Shown in pieces: positions 36,817-45,237 of a DNA stretch of 64,000 bases. The first letter of the stretch is position 1; the number at the start of each line of letters is the position of its first letter. The notes below the pieces were generated by a model. The model was not told the origin of the DNA and searched no databases. It saw nothing but the letters and a program-made list of their open reading frames with translations. Source of the DNA: Gammaproteobacteria bacterium (GTDB lineage Bacteria > Pseudomonadota > Gammaproteobacteria > Pseudomonadales > UBA5518); assembly GCA_016718385.1 (NCBI GenBank), contig JADKDK010000007.1:124001-188000 (forward strand). Reading direction: 5' to 3'. The translations under genes and the position numbers were made by a program.

Positions 36817-37350
36817 CTACTGCTCGACGCCGGTGGACGTGATGAGCACCGGGTAGTGGCGCAGGCCCAGGCGCTGGGCCAGGTCGTCGCCGGAGGCCGG
36901 CGAGAGGGTCAGGCCGGGAGCCAGCCTGCGCAGCGCCGTCAGCGCGGCCATCGACTCCACGTTGACCACCAGGCCCACGGCCTGCAGCTCGCGCAGCGCC
37001 GCCTGCCGCTGCCGCAGCCAGGCGCGCGAACGCTCGTCGTCGCCGATCAGGAACAGCGCCGTCAGGCCCGGCGCCCGGATGACGCGGCGCTGCACCTCGC
37101 CCGGCGACAGTTGCGTCGAGCGCACCGGCAGCATGGCGGCTTCGGCGTCGGCCGCGTTGCCCACGCGAGGGGCCGGCATCGGGGCCGGCGGTGTGGCCTG
37201 ATCCGGCTGAGGATTCAGCGACTGGTAGTACGGCAGCGCGGAGTCGCCGCCGCGGTCTTCGACGACGATCAGCGGCGCGGAGGCGGTCTGGGCGAAGACG
37301 GTGGTCGTGGACAGCAGCCCGATGGCGGCGATGAGGACGATGTGGTTCAT
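36817..37350 (-). CDS. ICE protein, PFL_4695 family (TIGR03765)
   Basis: A 177-aa exported protein with a signal peptide (HIVLIAAIGLLSTTTVFAQT). The conserved core reads VVEDRGGDSALPYYQSLNP and LPVRSTQLSPGEVQRRVI, and it ends GLRHYPVLITSTGVEQ, a thioredoxin-like C-terminal fold. No catalytic residues are obvious. It lies 8 nt before traD and overlaps the transglycosylase gene by 4 nt. Confidence 0.85.
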   Translation of the reverse strand: MNHIVLIAAIGLLSTTTVFAQTASAPLIVVEDRGGDSALPYYQSLNPQPDQATPPAPMPAPRVGNAADAEAAMLPVRSTQLSPGEVQRRVIRAPGLTALFLIGDDERSRAWLRQRQAALRELQAVGLVVNVESMAALTALRRLAPGLTLSPASGDDLAQRLGLRHYPVLITSTGVEQ

Positions 37351-37967
37351 GGCGTGGTGGCCTGGAGGGTTGGAACGGGAACGCCGGGGTCGAGCACGCG
37401 GGTCAGGTGCCGATGCACACTGCGCCGGTAGCGCGCCGCGGGTGCCCCGCCGGCGGGCCGGTGGTAGCGGCCGATGGCAAGCAGCCAGTCCTCGCCCGGC
37501 GTGTGCTGTTCGCGCAGGATTTCCGCAGCGATGGCGAGGTTGCGGTACGGGTCCAGCAGCTCGCAGGGCTGCGTGTAGCGATGCGCGTGGTAGCCGAGAT
37601 TGACCTGGCCGAGGCCGGCGTCGATGCGATTGGCCGGCGTGCGGGCGAGCGCCCGGCGCAGCCCCGCGCAGGCCTCGGCGCGGGTGGCGTAGCGCTGCGG
37701 CGTGCCGGCGACGTTGAGCGTCCACGGCCAGGGGATCAGGCGCCCGCGCAGCATGGCGCCGCTCTCCTGCAAGGCCACCGCGTACAGCACCGCCGCCGGC
37801 ACGTCTGCACGATGCGCCGCCAGTCGATAGGCCGGCGGCGGCACTTCCCGCGCCAGGGCGGCCAACGCCCAGCCGCCGGTGGCGAGCAGCAGCGCGGCGC
37901 TGGCGCAGCGGATGGCGACGCGGGATGGCCGACGCTCCCGGCCCGGAGTACCTATTGCCGCTGCCAT
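37347..37967 (-). CDS. Lytic transglycosylase of the transfer region
   Basis: A peptidoglycan-cleaving SLT-type enzyme (VirB1-like) that opens the wall for the transfer channel. The catalytic Glu is in YAVALQESGAML near residue 66, with GLGQVNLGYHAHRY as the SLT motif II. An N-terminal hydrophobic segment (CASAALLLATGGWALAALA) exports it. I use ATG 37967, which overlaps the end of the upstream gene by 16 nt. Length 206 aa. Confidence 0.85.
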   Translation of the reverse strand: MAAAIGTPGRERRPSRVAIRCASAALLLATGGWALAALAREVPPPAYRLAAHRADVPAAVLYAVALQESGAMLRGRLIPWPWTLNVAGTPQRYATRAEACAGLRRALARTPANRIDAGLGQVNLGYHAHRYTQPCELLDPYRNLAIAAEILREQHTPGEDWLLAIGRYHRPAGGAPAARYRRSVHRHLTRVLDPGVPVPTLQATTP

Positions 37968-38671
37968 TGGCCGTTCACCTCGCGCACCACGGCCGGCAGA
38001 TCGCCGGGCAGGCCGAGCGACAGCCAGCGCCCCGCATCGTGGTTGAGCGTGATGGTGCGGGCGCGCACCCTGGCCGGGTCGATGCCCGCCTGGGTGGCCC
38101 ACTGCCGGATGCGCGCGTCGTCCTGACGGCTGCCGACCATGTAGAGATCGAAGGCCGTGCCGGCCGCCTGCAACTGCTGCACGCGCTGCGCGCACGGTGC
38201 GCAGTCGGCCTTGACGAAGACCGCCAGGCGCCCGGAGCCGGTGTTGCCGGCACCCTGCGCCTTGGCGCCGGGCAGGCTCACGCGCGGCTGGCCGGGAAAC
38301 AGGCGCTGCCACGCCGCGTCGTAGGCCCGCTGGTAGGCCAGCGTCTTGCCGACGCGCCGGGCCTCGGCCTGCACCTGCAACTCCGCGTAGCGCCTGCGCT
38401 CCTCCTCGCTGCGGGCCTCGATGCCCAGCGCCGTGAGCGGATCGAGCTGGGGCGAATAGACCCCGAGCGGCCCCTGCATCAGTTGCCGGTAACGCGCCCA
38501 CTCCTCGGAGCGAAGCCCCCACTCCCGCGCCTGCCTCTCGTCGAGCGCGGCATCAGCGCCCGGCTGCACCTGGGCGGGCACCATGCGCGAGTTCGTCACC
38601 GGGGCCGGCTGGGCGGATGCGCCGAAAGCGGCGAACAGGACGACGGCAGCGAGCAACGGCCGCAGGTTCAT
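37952..38671 (-). CDS. ICE protein, PFL_4693 family (TIGR03759)
   Basis: A 239-aa exported protein with a signal peptide (RPLLAAVVLFAAFGASAQPA), a helical middle (REWGLRSEEWARYRQLMQG) and a C-terminal thioredoxin-like domain with CAPC (VFVKADCAPCAQRVQQL). This may be redox-active. It belongs to the group upstream of traD in PFGI-1-type elements. Confidence 0.85.
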   Translation of the reverse strand: MNLRPLLAAVVLFAAFGASAQPAPVTNSRMVPAQVQPGADAALDERQAREWGLRSEEWARYRQLMQGPLGVYSPQLDPLTALGIEARSEEERRRYAELQVQAEARRVGKTLAYQRAYDAAWQRLFPGQPRVSLPGAKAQGAGNTGSGRLAVFVKADCAPCAQRVQQLQAAGTAFDLYMVGSRQDDARIRQWATQAGIDPARVRARTITLNHDAGRWLSLGLPGDLPAVVREVNGQWQRQ

Positions 38672-38680
38672 GGCGACCTC

Positions 38681-39328
38681 CTACGGCACCGCAACGCGCT
38701 GCGTCTGGCCGTTCACCTGGAACACGCCCGCCTGCGCCTCGATGGACTGCAGTTGCCAGCCGCCCTCGGCATCGCCCTCGCGCAGCAGCCGGGCGCCCGC
38801 GAGCGAGGCCGCGGCGGTGGAGGTGATCGACAGAAAGCGCTCGCCTCCCCGCAGCTCCACGCCGAGCACCCGGAACGGCGGCTCCGGCACCTTGGGCTTC
38901 GTCGCAACCGGAGCGCGCGGGCGAGCGGCGGATGCCACCTGCCGGGCCTTCTCCAGGCGGGTTTCGATTCCGTTCACGCGCGCCTGCAGCGTCTGCAGGT
39001 CGACGGCCAGGGCCCTCGCCTCGTCGGCCTCTTCGAGGCGCGTCATCCGTTCGTCCAGCGCCTGCCGCGCGGTGGCGAATTCGGCCTGGCTGATCGGCGC
39101 CGGCCGGCGCTTGTCCGCATCGGCCTGTTGTTCGAGATCGGCCACGCGCAGGCCCAGCGCATTGACCTGCGCATCCTGTGCGCTGCTCTGGGTCTGTTCG
39201 GCGAGCCGCGACAGGCCGACGCTGTTGATGAGTGCCACGGCACTGATGAGCAGCAGCCAGAAGGCCGCGGCGATCTTGAGCCAGCGCGTGCGGGAATTGC
39301 GCTCGGATGGCGCTTGGGGAAAGGTCAT
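38681..39328 (-). CDS. Membrane-anchored coiled-coil protein of the pilL2-traD group
   Basis: A 215-aa protein with one N-terminal helix (IAAAFWLLLISAVALINSVG), a periplasmic coiled coil (residues 45-125), a Pro/Ala linker and a small beta domain with FRVLGVELRGGERFLSI. That layout resembles PilP/TraP-like accessory proteins of type IV pili, but I see no decisive motif. It overlaps the PilL2 gene by 4 nt and is 9 nt before the TIGR03759 gene. Confidence 0.65.
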   Translation of the reverse strand: MTFPQAPSERNSRTRWLKIAAAFWLLLISAVALINSVGLSRLAEQTQSSAQDAQVNALGLRVADLEQQADADKRRPAPISQAEFATARQALDERMTRLEEADEARALAVDLQTLQARVNGIETRLEKARQVASAARPRAPVATKPKVPEPPFRVLGVELRGGERFLSITSTAAASLAGARLLREGDAEGGWQLQSIEAQAGVFQVNGQTQRVAVP

Positions 39329-39894
39329 GGCTGCATCTCCTCGGGCCGGTCGGCGTCCGGCACGGGCGTGGCGGTGCCGGGCGGGTTGGCGGAAAGGAAG
39401 GTGGGAGCACCGTGCCGGCTGAAGCAGACCTGGCGGGTCAAGTCATCGACCGACAGCTCCCAGGCCGGGCCGGCAAGGGTCAGCAAGGCATCGCGCAGCA
39501 TCAGCGGGCCCAGGCGCAGGTGTGCGGCGGGCAGCGGCAGCGCGTAGAGCGTGGCGGCCTCGGCCGCATCGCAGAGCCGGTAGCCGGAGCGCAGGAGCAC
39601 ATGGCGCATGGCATCGCCCACGCTGGCATCGAACATGGGCGGAATCGAGACCTCCACCGCCTGCTGCAAGAGATCACGCTGCGCAGGTTCCGGCACCAGC
39701 TCGACCAGGGTGTAGCGGCCGTAGCGGGCCACCGGAACGAAACCCGGCTCCGGCGCGACGGCGGTTGGCGATGCGGCCGGCACCGCTGGCGCAGACGGCG
39801 CAGCGGTCGTGGCGCAGCCGGCGGCCAACAGGCTGCCGGCCAGCAAGCCAGTGACGAGGGCCAGGCGGTGAACAGCGCGGATGGATGGTTGCAT
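39325..39894 (-). CDS. pilL2: PilL2-type lipoprotein of the ICE (TIGR03748-like)
   Basis: A 189-aa lipoprotein with lipobox LLAAGCAT, an Ala/Pro linker, then ARYGRYTLVELVPEPAQRDL and GDAMRHVLLRSGYRLCD, a secretin-N-like domain typical of ICE PilL2 proteins. No other pil genes are present in the window, so it probably serves the conjugation channel alone. It is the first gene of the transfer operon; ATG 39894 is preferred over upstream in-frame codons because the signal sequence begins there. Confidence 0.75.
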   Translation of the reverse strand: MQPSIRAVHRLALVTGLLAGSLLAAGCATTAAPSAPAVPAASPTAVAPEPGFVPVARYGRYTLVELVPEPAQRDLLQQAVEVSIPPMFDASVGDAMRHVLLRSGYRLCDAAEAATLYALPLPAAHLRLGPLMLRDALLTLAGPAWELSVDDLTRQVCFSRHGAPTFLSANPPGTATPVPDADRPEEMQP

Positions 39895-40021
39895 GGAGGG
39901 CGCTTCCCTGGAACACGGAGCGCTCACCATCGCCGCCGCTTGGCCTGCGGGCAGCAAACAAAACGCACTGGCGCCCGCCCGAATACATGGCGGGGCGGCG
40001 CCATGGACTGCCATACGCCCA

Positions 40022-40045
40022 AGAAAAACGGCCCCGAAGGGCCGT
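40022..40045 (-). terminator. Terminator after the SNF2-type helicase gene
   Basis: On the minus strand ACGGCCC-TTCG-GGGCCGT is followed by TTTTC. It is a strong tetraloop hairpin, 48 nt past the helicase stop and before pilL2. Confidence 0.8.
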
Positions 40046-40092
40046 GGAAAGAAGCCGGCGACCCCGAGGGGCCACCGGCATGGGCACATGGA

Positions 40093-42366
40093 TCAGACCG
40101 TGACAAGCTGTCGGGCCAGGGCGACCTCGACGGAATCACCATCCTGGTTCAGGACATCGAGCCCGGATTCGGGCACGTCGCCCGACGTGCTCTGCGAGAC
40201 CATGATCTTCTTGGCCATCAACCCCAGGCAGGTCATCTGCGAGGAGTTGGCGTAGCCGAGGTAGATCACGCGCACCGGCTGCTTCTGGCCGATGCGCCAT
40301 GAGCGCCGGGCGGCCTGCTGCAACGAATACACGTTGTAGCCCGACTGGAGGAACACGATGGTCGGGAACTCCAGCAGGTCCAGGCCGGTTTTCACCAGCT
40401 CGGGATTGGTGATGAGCACGTCGATGCCGCGGTCCAACTGCTCGGCGATCCAGTCCTCGCGGCGGGAGGCATCCACGCTCGCGCGCAGCACCGCCACCTT
40501 GAAGCCTTCCTGCTCCAGCAGCACCTTCAAACGCGACGTGGTGTCGCGCGTGCCGGTGTAGACCGAATAGACCAGGGTCTTGCGACCTTCTGCCTTCTCT
40601 TGCTTGCAGATCTCGATCAGCTCGCGTTCCTTGGGCATCACCTCCAGCTCGTTGAACTGAGCCGGAACGAACGCCAAGGTGTTGCGCGTGCGCGGATGCA
40701 CCACCGTTTCCGACCGGAAGCAGCAATCCGGCCAGGCCAGCAGCACGTTGAGGACCACACCGAGCAGCGTCGTGTCGCGCTTCGCCAGGGCCTGCTTCAG
40801 CTCCTGGGTCAGCCGACCCGCCAGTTCGCGGTAGGCCGCGGCCTGCGCCGTGTCCATCGCGACTTCGCGGAACTCCTCGTCGTAGGGCGGCAGCACGTTG
40901 CCGCCGATGTCCTTCAGCTTGAGGAAGACCGTGAACGGCAGGACGCAACGCAGCACGCCCTTGGGACCGAAGCCCGGCGCCTTGACCGTGCGCACCGATA
41001 CCTTGGTGCCCTTGGCCGTCTTGTGCGCCGTGCCGGTGCTCTCGGAATAGATGTCCTTGAGGACGCCGTGATCGCGCATGAACGCCATCGCGGCCGACGT
41101 CATGCTGCCGCTCTTGGTCGGCCGGTAGCCGTCTTCGATCATCCGCCCCGGCAGGGCTCGGAACAGCAGGTGGAACAGGTCGTCGCCGTAGCCGCCCATC
41201 AGCGTGCCGGTGAGCAGCAGCGTCTTGCGCGCCTTGGCCGCCAACACCCCCATGGCCTGGCCCTGTGCGGAGCCGCCGTTCTTGTACTCGTGCGCCTCGT
41301 CGGCGATGAGCAGGTCGAACGTGCCTTGGGGAAGCTGCCTCTTGATGAACTCGGACGGCTGGTAGCCGCCCTCGCCGAAGCCGAACTCCATGTTGGCCAT
41401 CGCGCGTTCCATCCGATGGGCTTGCCGGTCCGAGAAGACCAGCTCGCCGTTGTCATCCATCAGGTTGATGAACTCGTGGATGTTGTCCCCGAGCATCGAC
41501 GCGAGGAAGGCGTCACCGAACTTCTGCATCAGCTTCTGCGCGGTGACTTCCCCGATGGTTGGAATGCGCTTCAGTGCCTTGAGCACGGTCGAGGACTGGT
41601 CGCTGGCGGACAGGCCTCTGGGACGGATCAACGACCACAGCGGTGCACGGCAGTGGCTGCACTTGCGGCGGGACTCCTCGGCTTCGAGTTCGACCGGGTT
41701 GATCGGCTCGCCGTCGAGGTCGGTGATGACATGCCCGCAATCCGGGCAGGCCCCCACGTCGCCGTGAGGCGTGCGCCGCCGAACGAAGACAGGCTTCCAG
41801 TGGAACCCCATCCGCATCCGCACGCGGCCCAGGACGAAGAACTCCTGGCCCTGCGCCGGCACGCCCAACTGCTCGCGCAGTTTCAGCAGCTTGACCAGCG
41901 TGTCCGGGCCATTGAGCACCCAGACCTTGGCACCGGCCACCGTCTCCTGGATTTCGCGCCGCCACTTGTAGACCAAGTGGGGTGGCGAGAGCACCAGGGT
42001 GCGGCGGTAGCCTTCGGCGTTGAGCACGGCGGCCGTGGCGATGCCGACGGTCGTCTTGCCGCAACCCATCTCGCCATTGACGATCGCGGCGCGTTCGCCG
42101 CGGTCTACCAGTAGCTCGGTGACGGCATGGACCACATCGGCTTGCGCCGGGAACAGCTTGCGCTTGAGCGCGGCGAGGATCAGTTGCCGATGCACCCGCA
42201 CCTGGCCGGTGTAGACCGGAGGATTGGCGCGGTTGAGCGAGTCGAGCAGCTCGTCGCCGAACTCGGACACGAAGTCCTGCAGGCTGAGCGTGAGGGGTGA
42301 AGCGGCCGCTTCGAGCAGGTCGCCCTGCACAGCGGTTTCGGGAACGGTTTCGAGATCGAGGGACAT
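40093..42366 (-). CDS. SNF2/DEAH-type helicase of the ICE accessory region
   Basis: A 757-aa superfamily 2 helicase. Walker A is NGEMGCGKTTVGI near residue 98, the DEAH box is IADEAHEYKNGG near 355, and motif VI is QQAARRSWRIGQKQPVRVIY. Two CxxC pairs (CPDCGHVI and CSHCRAPL) near residues 205-250 form a zinc-binding insert, and a DEAH-linked helix-hairpin-helix-like part (IPTIGEVTAQKLMQKFG) follows. This form is conserved in PAGI-2/ICEclc-type elements. Its substrate is unknown; involvement in element replication or defence is inferred. The start at ATG 42366 lies 20 nt after a strong leader hairpin. Confidence 0.85.
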   Translation of the reverse strand: MSLDLETVPETAVQGDLLEAAASPLTLSLQDFVSEFGDELLDSLNRANPPVYTGQVRVHRQLILAALKRKLFPAQADVVHAVTELLVDRGERAAIVNGEMGCGKTTVGIATAAVLNAEGYRRTLVLSPPHLVYKWRREIQETVAGAKVWVLNGPDTLVKLLKLREQLGVPAQGQEFFVLGRVRMRMGFHWKPVFVRRRTPHGDVGACPDCGHVITDLDGEPINPVELEAEESRRKCSHCRAPLWSLIRPRGLSASDQSSTVLKALKRIPTIGEVTAQKLMQKFGDAFLASMLGDNIHEFINLMDDNGELVFSDRQAHRMERAMANMEFGFGEGGYQPSEFIKRQLPQGTFDLLIADEAHEYKNGGSAQGQAMGVLAAKARKTLLLTGTLMGGYGDDLFHLLFRALPGRMIEDGYRPTKSGSMTSAAMAFMRDHGVLKDIYSESTGTAHKTAKGTKVSVRTVKAPGFGPKGVLRCVLPFTVFLKLKDIGGNVLPPYDEEFREVAMDTAQAAAYRELAGRLTQELKQALAKRDTTLLGVVLNVLLAWPDCCFRSETVVHPRTRNTLAFVPAQFNELEVMPKERELIEICKQEKAEGRKTLVYSVYTGTRDTTSRLKVLLEQEGFKVAVLRASVDASRREDWIAEQLDRGIDVLITNPELVKTGLDLLEFPTIVFLQSGYNVYSLQQAARRSWRIGQKQPVRVIYLGYANSSQMTCLGLMAKKIMVSQSTSGDVPESGLDVLNQDGDSVEVALARQLVTV

Positions 42367-42385
42367 GGTGATGCTCCAAAGCAAT

Positions 42386-42423
42386 GGGGCATGCACCTCC
42401 CCCACGGGGCGGTGACATGCCCC
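42386..42423 (-). promoter_or_regulatory. Leader hairpin of the helicase gene
   Basis: On the minus strand GGGGCATG pairs with CATGCCCC, enclosing CACC/GGTG and CCCC-GTG-GGGG. It ends 20 nt before the helicase start and is preceded by CACCCA, like its counterparts. Confidence 0.6.
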
Positions 42424-42430
42424 TGGGTGG

Positions 42431-42456
42431 GAAGAAAGAAGCGGCGCGAGGCCGCT
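42431..42456 (-). terminator. Terminator after the 42466 gene
   Basis: On the minus strand AGCGGC-CTCGC-GCCGCT is followed by TCTTTCTT, 10 nt past the gene's stop. Confidence 0.6.
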
Positions 42457-42465
42457 GGATGCGGA

Positions 42466-42771
42466 TCAGTATTCGCTGGGCAACAGCAGCGTGGTGACGC
42501 TGCGATCCCATTCGGTGATGATCCAGAGCTTCAGGTCGCGCGTGACCTGGTAGGACGAGAACAGACGATCCTCACCGGATTGCAGCGCGGCGTCGTTCTG
42601 CCGTCGATCGCTGTCGTCCAGGTCGCCCCAATCGCCATGAAGATGGCGGCGCAGGTACGGCGAGGGGTTGAGCCGGCCCTGTCGGACCAGCTCGTCGACG
42701 CCGGCGGTCATGACCACCTGCCCGGGCGAAAAGCGTGCTTGTGACGCGAGGTTGAGGACTGCGAGTGCCAT
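42466..42771 (-). CDS. Conserved ICE accessory protein of unknown function
   Basis: A 101-aa soluble protein starting MALAVLNLASQARFSPGQVV and containing YLRRHLHGDWGDLDDSDRRQ and a C-terminal RDLKLWIITEWDRSVTTLLL. I have no function to offer. Small proteins of this type sit next to the methylase and helicase genes in related elements. It has its own leader hairpin upstream and a terminator downstream. Confidence 0.75.
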   Translation of the reverse strand: MALAVLNLASQARFSPGQVVMTAGVDELVRQGRLNPSPYLRRHLHGDWGDLDDSDRRQNDAALQSGEDRLFSSYQVTRDLKLWIITEWDRSVTTLLLPSEY

Positions 42772-42794
42772 GGTGGTTTCTCCTTCTGGAAGAA

Positions 42795-42829
42795 GGGGCC
42801 ACGGCACCCCATCGGGGCAACGTGACCCC
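42795..42829 (-). promoter_or_regulatory. Leader hairpin of the 42466 gene
   Basis: On the minus strand GGGGTCACG pairs with CGTGGCCCC (one T-G wobble) around CCCC-GAT-GGGG. It ends 24 nt before ATG 42771, and AAGGAG lies between. Confidence 0.6.
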
Positions 42830-42872
42830 GGTGGGTGGATGAAAGCGACGGCGAACCGTCAGGGAACAGCGA

Positions 42873-43982
42873 TCAGCGGATGGTCAGCACTTCGCCCCAC
42901 GTAGGCGAGCCCAGCGTCAAGTCCCATGCACGAATGACCGGCACGAACTTGTCGGTGAGGATGCGCGTCTCGGCCACGGAGCCGTCGTCGCGTTCGGTGT
43001 ATTCCGTCTGGAGGGTCTTCTCCTTGTGGGTATCACCTTTGACGACGAGCACGCGCCCGCTCTTGGACTTCACTACGCCGGAGATCGCGCCTGCGGCCAA
43101 GGCCAGGGCGAGATGCCAGTGCGACAAGGCCCGCGCGGGCGGACGCAGCGATTGCTGCGCGGCGCCCAGGTGCGTATCGAGCGCCGGCCAGAGTCCTTGC
43201 AGCCGGCCGACTTCATCGGCGAACTGCTCGGGCTCCATCGTCACGCGATAGAAGTGCTCCGGCTCGGCCGGGCTGGCAGGGACGGTGTACGGCAGGAACG
43301 GCCATTCGAGCGGCAGTTCCTCGGCTTCGGCGTCACCCTGTCCGATCTGCAGCAGCAGACCGCGCACGGCCTTGACCGACTCCGATGCCTGGTCGCGCTG
43401 ACGAATCCTGCGACCGAAGATCACCACCTGCTTGAACTGCGTTTCCACCGCACGGTAGATGCGCAGGTCGGCGAAGTGGCGCGTCAGCCATCCGACCAGC
43501 TCGGCGTCGAGCACGTAGGACGGCACGATGAAGATCAGCACGCCACCGTACTGCAGCAGCGGCAGCGCGCGCTGATAGAACAGCTTTTCCAGCCGCGCAC
43601 GGCCCTGGCCCTGATAGCCGATGTTGCCGTTCACGTCCTTGCTCAGGTCGCCATACGGCGGGTTCAGCCACAGCAGCCCGAAGGACTGGCGCGAGATCAG
43701 CGTGTCCATCAGGTCACCGTGGATGCAGCGATCGACCAGTTGCCGTGCGTGGCGGGCACGCTCGGCGTCGTACTCGACGGCGAAGGCCTGGACCTGCTCG
43801 CGCCCGAGGGCGTGGGCGGCTTCGGCAATCGCCACGCCTTCGCCGGCGCAGGGATCGAGGATGGACATGGAGCCGGGAGACGGCGCCAGTGCGGACAAGG
43901 CCCGCTCCAGCGTCGGCTCGTCGGTGGGGAAGTAGCCGTTACGGATGAAATTGCGCGCCAGGCGCGGAAACATGAGTGCCAT
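42873..43982 (-). CDS. N6-adenine-type DNA methylase (DUF6094-like)
   Basis: A 369-aa SAM-dependent methyltransferase. Motif I is ILDPCAGEGVAIAEAA near residue 40, and motif IV is LLWLNPPYGDLSKD near 105. This motif order is that of gamma-class adenine methylases. No endonuclease gene is adjacent, so it is an orphan. A protective or anti-restriction role during transfer is inferred. The C-terminal half (VVKSKSGRVLVVKGDTHKEK) is the DUF6094 part. ATG 43982 is chosen because the conserved FPRLARNFIRNGYFPTDEP starts there. Confidence 0.82.
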   Translation of the reverse strand: MALMFPRLARNFIRNGYFPTDEPTLERALSALAPSPGSMSILDPCAGEGVAIAEAAHALGREQVQAFAVEYDAERARHARQLVDRCIHGDLMDTLISRQSFGLLWLNPPYGDLSKDVNGNIGYQGQGRARLEKLFYQRALPLLQYGGVLIFIVPSYVLDAELVGWLTRHFADLRIYRAVETQFKQVVIFGRRIRQRDQASESVKAVRGLLLQIGQGDAEAEELPLEWPFLPYTVPASPAEPEHFYRVTMEPEQFADEVGRLQGLWPALDTHLGAAQQSLRPPARALSHWHLALALAAGAISGVVKSKSGRVLVVKGDTHKEKTLQTEYTERDDGSVAETRILTDKFVPVIRAWDLTLGSPTWGEVLTIR

Positions 43983-44013
43983 GGATTTCTCCTGATGATG
44001 GATGAGGGAAGGC

Positions 44014-44036
44014 GGGCACGCGCGGCGCGCATGCCC
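44014..44036 (-). promoter_or_regulatory. Leader hairpin of the methylase gene
   Basis: On the minus strand GGGCATGCGC pairs with GCGCGTGCCC around GCC, a 10-bp stem with one wobble pair. It ends 32 nt before ATG 43982. Confidence 0.5.
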
Positions 44037-44047
44037 GTGGGGATGGC

Positions 44048-44698
44048 TCACGCCACACGCCGAAGCGGTGCGTTCGCGGCCAGTTCGTACTGCGTGGCGC
44101 CGAGGGTGCCGTTGCGGATCAGCTCGCCCAGCGCCTTCGTCAGCGCCGGGACATCGAGGGCCAGCCGATGGCCTTCCAGCGGCCCGAGGGCCAAGGGAAG
44201 ACCGGTCAGCATCCGCCGTGTCTGCAACAGCTCCAGCACGGTGTCGCGCCAGTGGTCGAGCAGTGGCAGCGGGCAGGTGTCCTGCACCAGCGTCCACAGC
44301 CGGTCGAGCCGGTGAGCGGAATCCCTGGGCAGAAGCGCCAGCGCGCTGGCGTTGGCCTTGTCTGGCTTCACGCAGCGACGATCGAACAGCCACACATTCG
44401 TCAGCGAACCGAACAGCGTTCGCCGATAGGCGCGGGTGATGCGCTTTTCCAGGTTCTCGACGTTGCCGACGAAGACCGGGATGGATGCGCCCTGCTCGGT
44501 GATGACGTGGAACTGATCCAGTCCCTGTTCGTCCCGGCCGAGGGTCAGGCGGGCGAGGAACTCCTGAACGGCGGTGTCGCGCGCCCAGATCGAGAGAAAG
44601 ACGAGATTGCCCTGCTCGTCACCGACGCAACCGTCGGCCATGAGGTCGGGGCATTCGTCGATGCGGTACAGCGGTTTCGCGGAAGAAGGTGCAGGCAT
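44048..44698 (-). CDS. Conserved ICE accessory protein, unknown function
   Basis: A 216-aa protein. The N-terminal half (YRIDECPDLMADGCVGDEQG, then FLSIWARDTAVQEFLARLTL) resembles conserved hypothetical proteins of PAGI-2-type ICEs. RRTLFGSLTNVWLFDRRCVK and a helical C-terminus follow. There are no membrane segments and no enzyme motif. ATG 44698 follows a hairpin leader by 25 nt. Confidence 0.7.
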   Translation of the reverse strand: MPAPSSAKPLYRIDECPDLMADGCVGDEQGNLVFLSIWARDTAVQEFLARLTLGRDEQGLDQFHVITEQGASIPVFVGNVENLEKRITRAYRRTLFGSLTNVWLFDRRCVKPDKANASALALLPRDSAHRLDRLWTLVQDTCPLPLLDHWRDTVLELLQTRRMLTGLPLALGPLEGHRLALDVPALTKALGELIRNGTLGATQYELAANAPLRRVA

Positions 44699-44722
44699 GG
44701 TGATGTCCTCTTGGAAAAGAAG

Positions 44723-44751
44723 GAGCAACCACAGCCCGCGGGGCCGTGCTC
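44723..44751 (-). promoter_or_regulatory. Leader hairpin of the 44048 gene
   Basis: On the minus strand GAGCA pairs with TGCTC around GGCCC-CGC-GGGCT. CACCCAACC precedes it, and it ends 25 nt before ATG 44698. Confidence 0.5.
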
Positions 44752-44782
44752 GCCCCGGTTGGGTGAAGGAAGATGCGTGCCG

Positions 44783-45148
44783 CTAGACAGCGCGCCCCGC
44801 GTGGAAGCGGTGAACCCGCTCGCGCCACTCGGAGCTTTGCACCGGCGCCATGTCGAGATAGCGCAGCGGGCACGAGTAGTAGTACGGATGCACGGACTCA
44901 TCGAGGGACTTGTAGCCCCAATCGCCGCCCGAGCTTTCCAGCAGATGGCAGCCGATGTAGCAGACGGACTCACCGGCCGCGAGGCCCATGACGCCCGCCT
45001 GCCTGGCGGTGACGCGAACCACGGTCCACAGAACGTCGCCGTCCAGTGTGTGGTCGATGACTTCGCAGCAAGCGCGTTCGGACGCCTGCGGAGCGAGCAG
45101 CTCGCGGATCAACTGATCGCGCGTCTGACGAACGAAGGTCCAGCCCAT
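44783..45148 (-). CDS. DUF6927-like accessory protein
   Basis: A 121-aa protein starting MGWTFVRQTRDQLIRELLAP, with VCYIGCHLLESSGGDWGYKS and a C-terminal YYYSCPLRYLDMAP. The family assignment is from memory of such MGW-starting ICE proteins, whose function is unknown. The open frame extends further upstream, but ATG 45148 fits the leader hairpin spacing (22 nt) and the family start. Confidence 0.7.
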   Translation of the reverse strand: MGWTFVRQTRDQLIRELLAPQASERACCEVIDHTLDGDVLWTVVRVTARQAGVMGLAAGESVCYIGCHLLESSGGDWGYKSLDESVHPYYYSCPLRYLDMAPVQSSEWRERVHRFHAGRAV

Positions 45149-45169
45149 GAGGGTCTCCTTGAAGAAAAG

Positions 45170-45203
45170 GCCGGAGCCCTCCCCGTCGGGGGAGAACCCC
45201 GGC
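45170..45203 (-). promoter_or_regulatory. Leader hairpin of the 44783 gene
   Basis: On the minus strand GCCGG pairs with CCGGC around TCCCC-CGAC-GGGGA. CCACCC precedes it, and it ends 22 nt before ATG 45148. Confidence 0.5.
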
Positions 45204-45237
45204 GGGTGGCGGAATGCCGCGCAAGGCGGCGGATGGA

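Noticed and set aside
34742..36856. 704-codon plus-strand open frame opposite traD
   Set aside because: Shadow of an intact traD with Walker motifs. Composition bias only.
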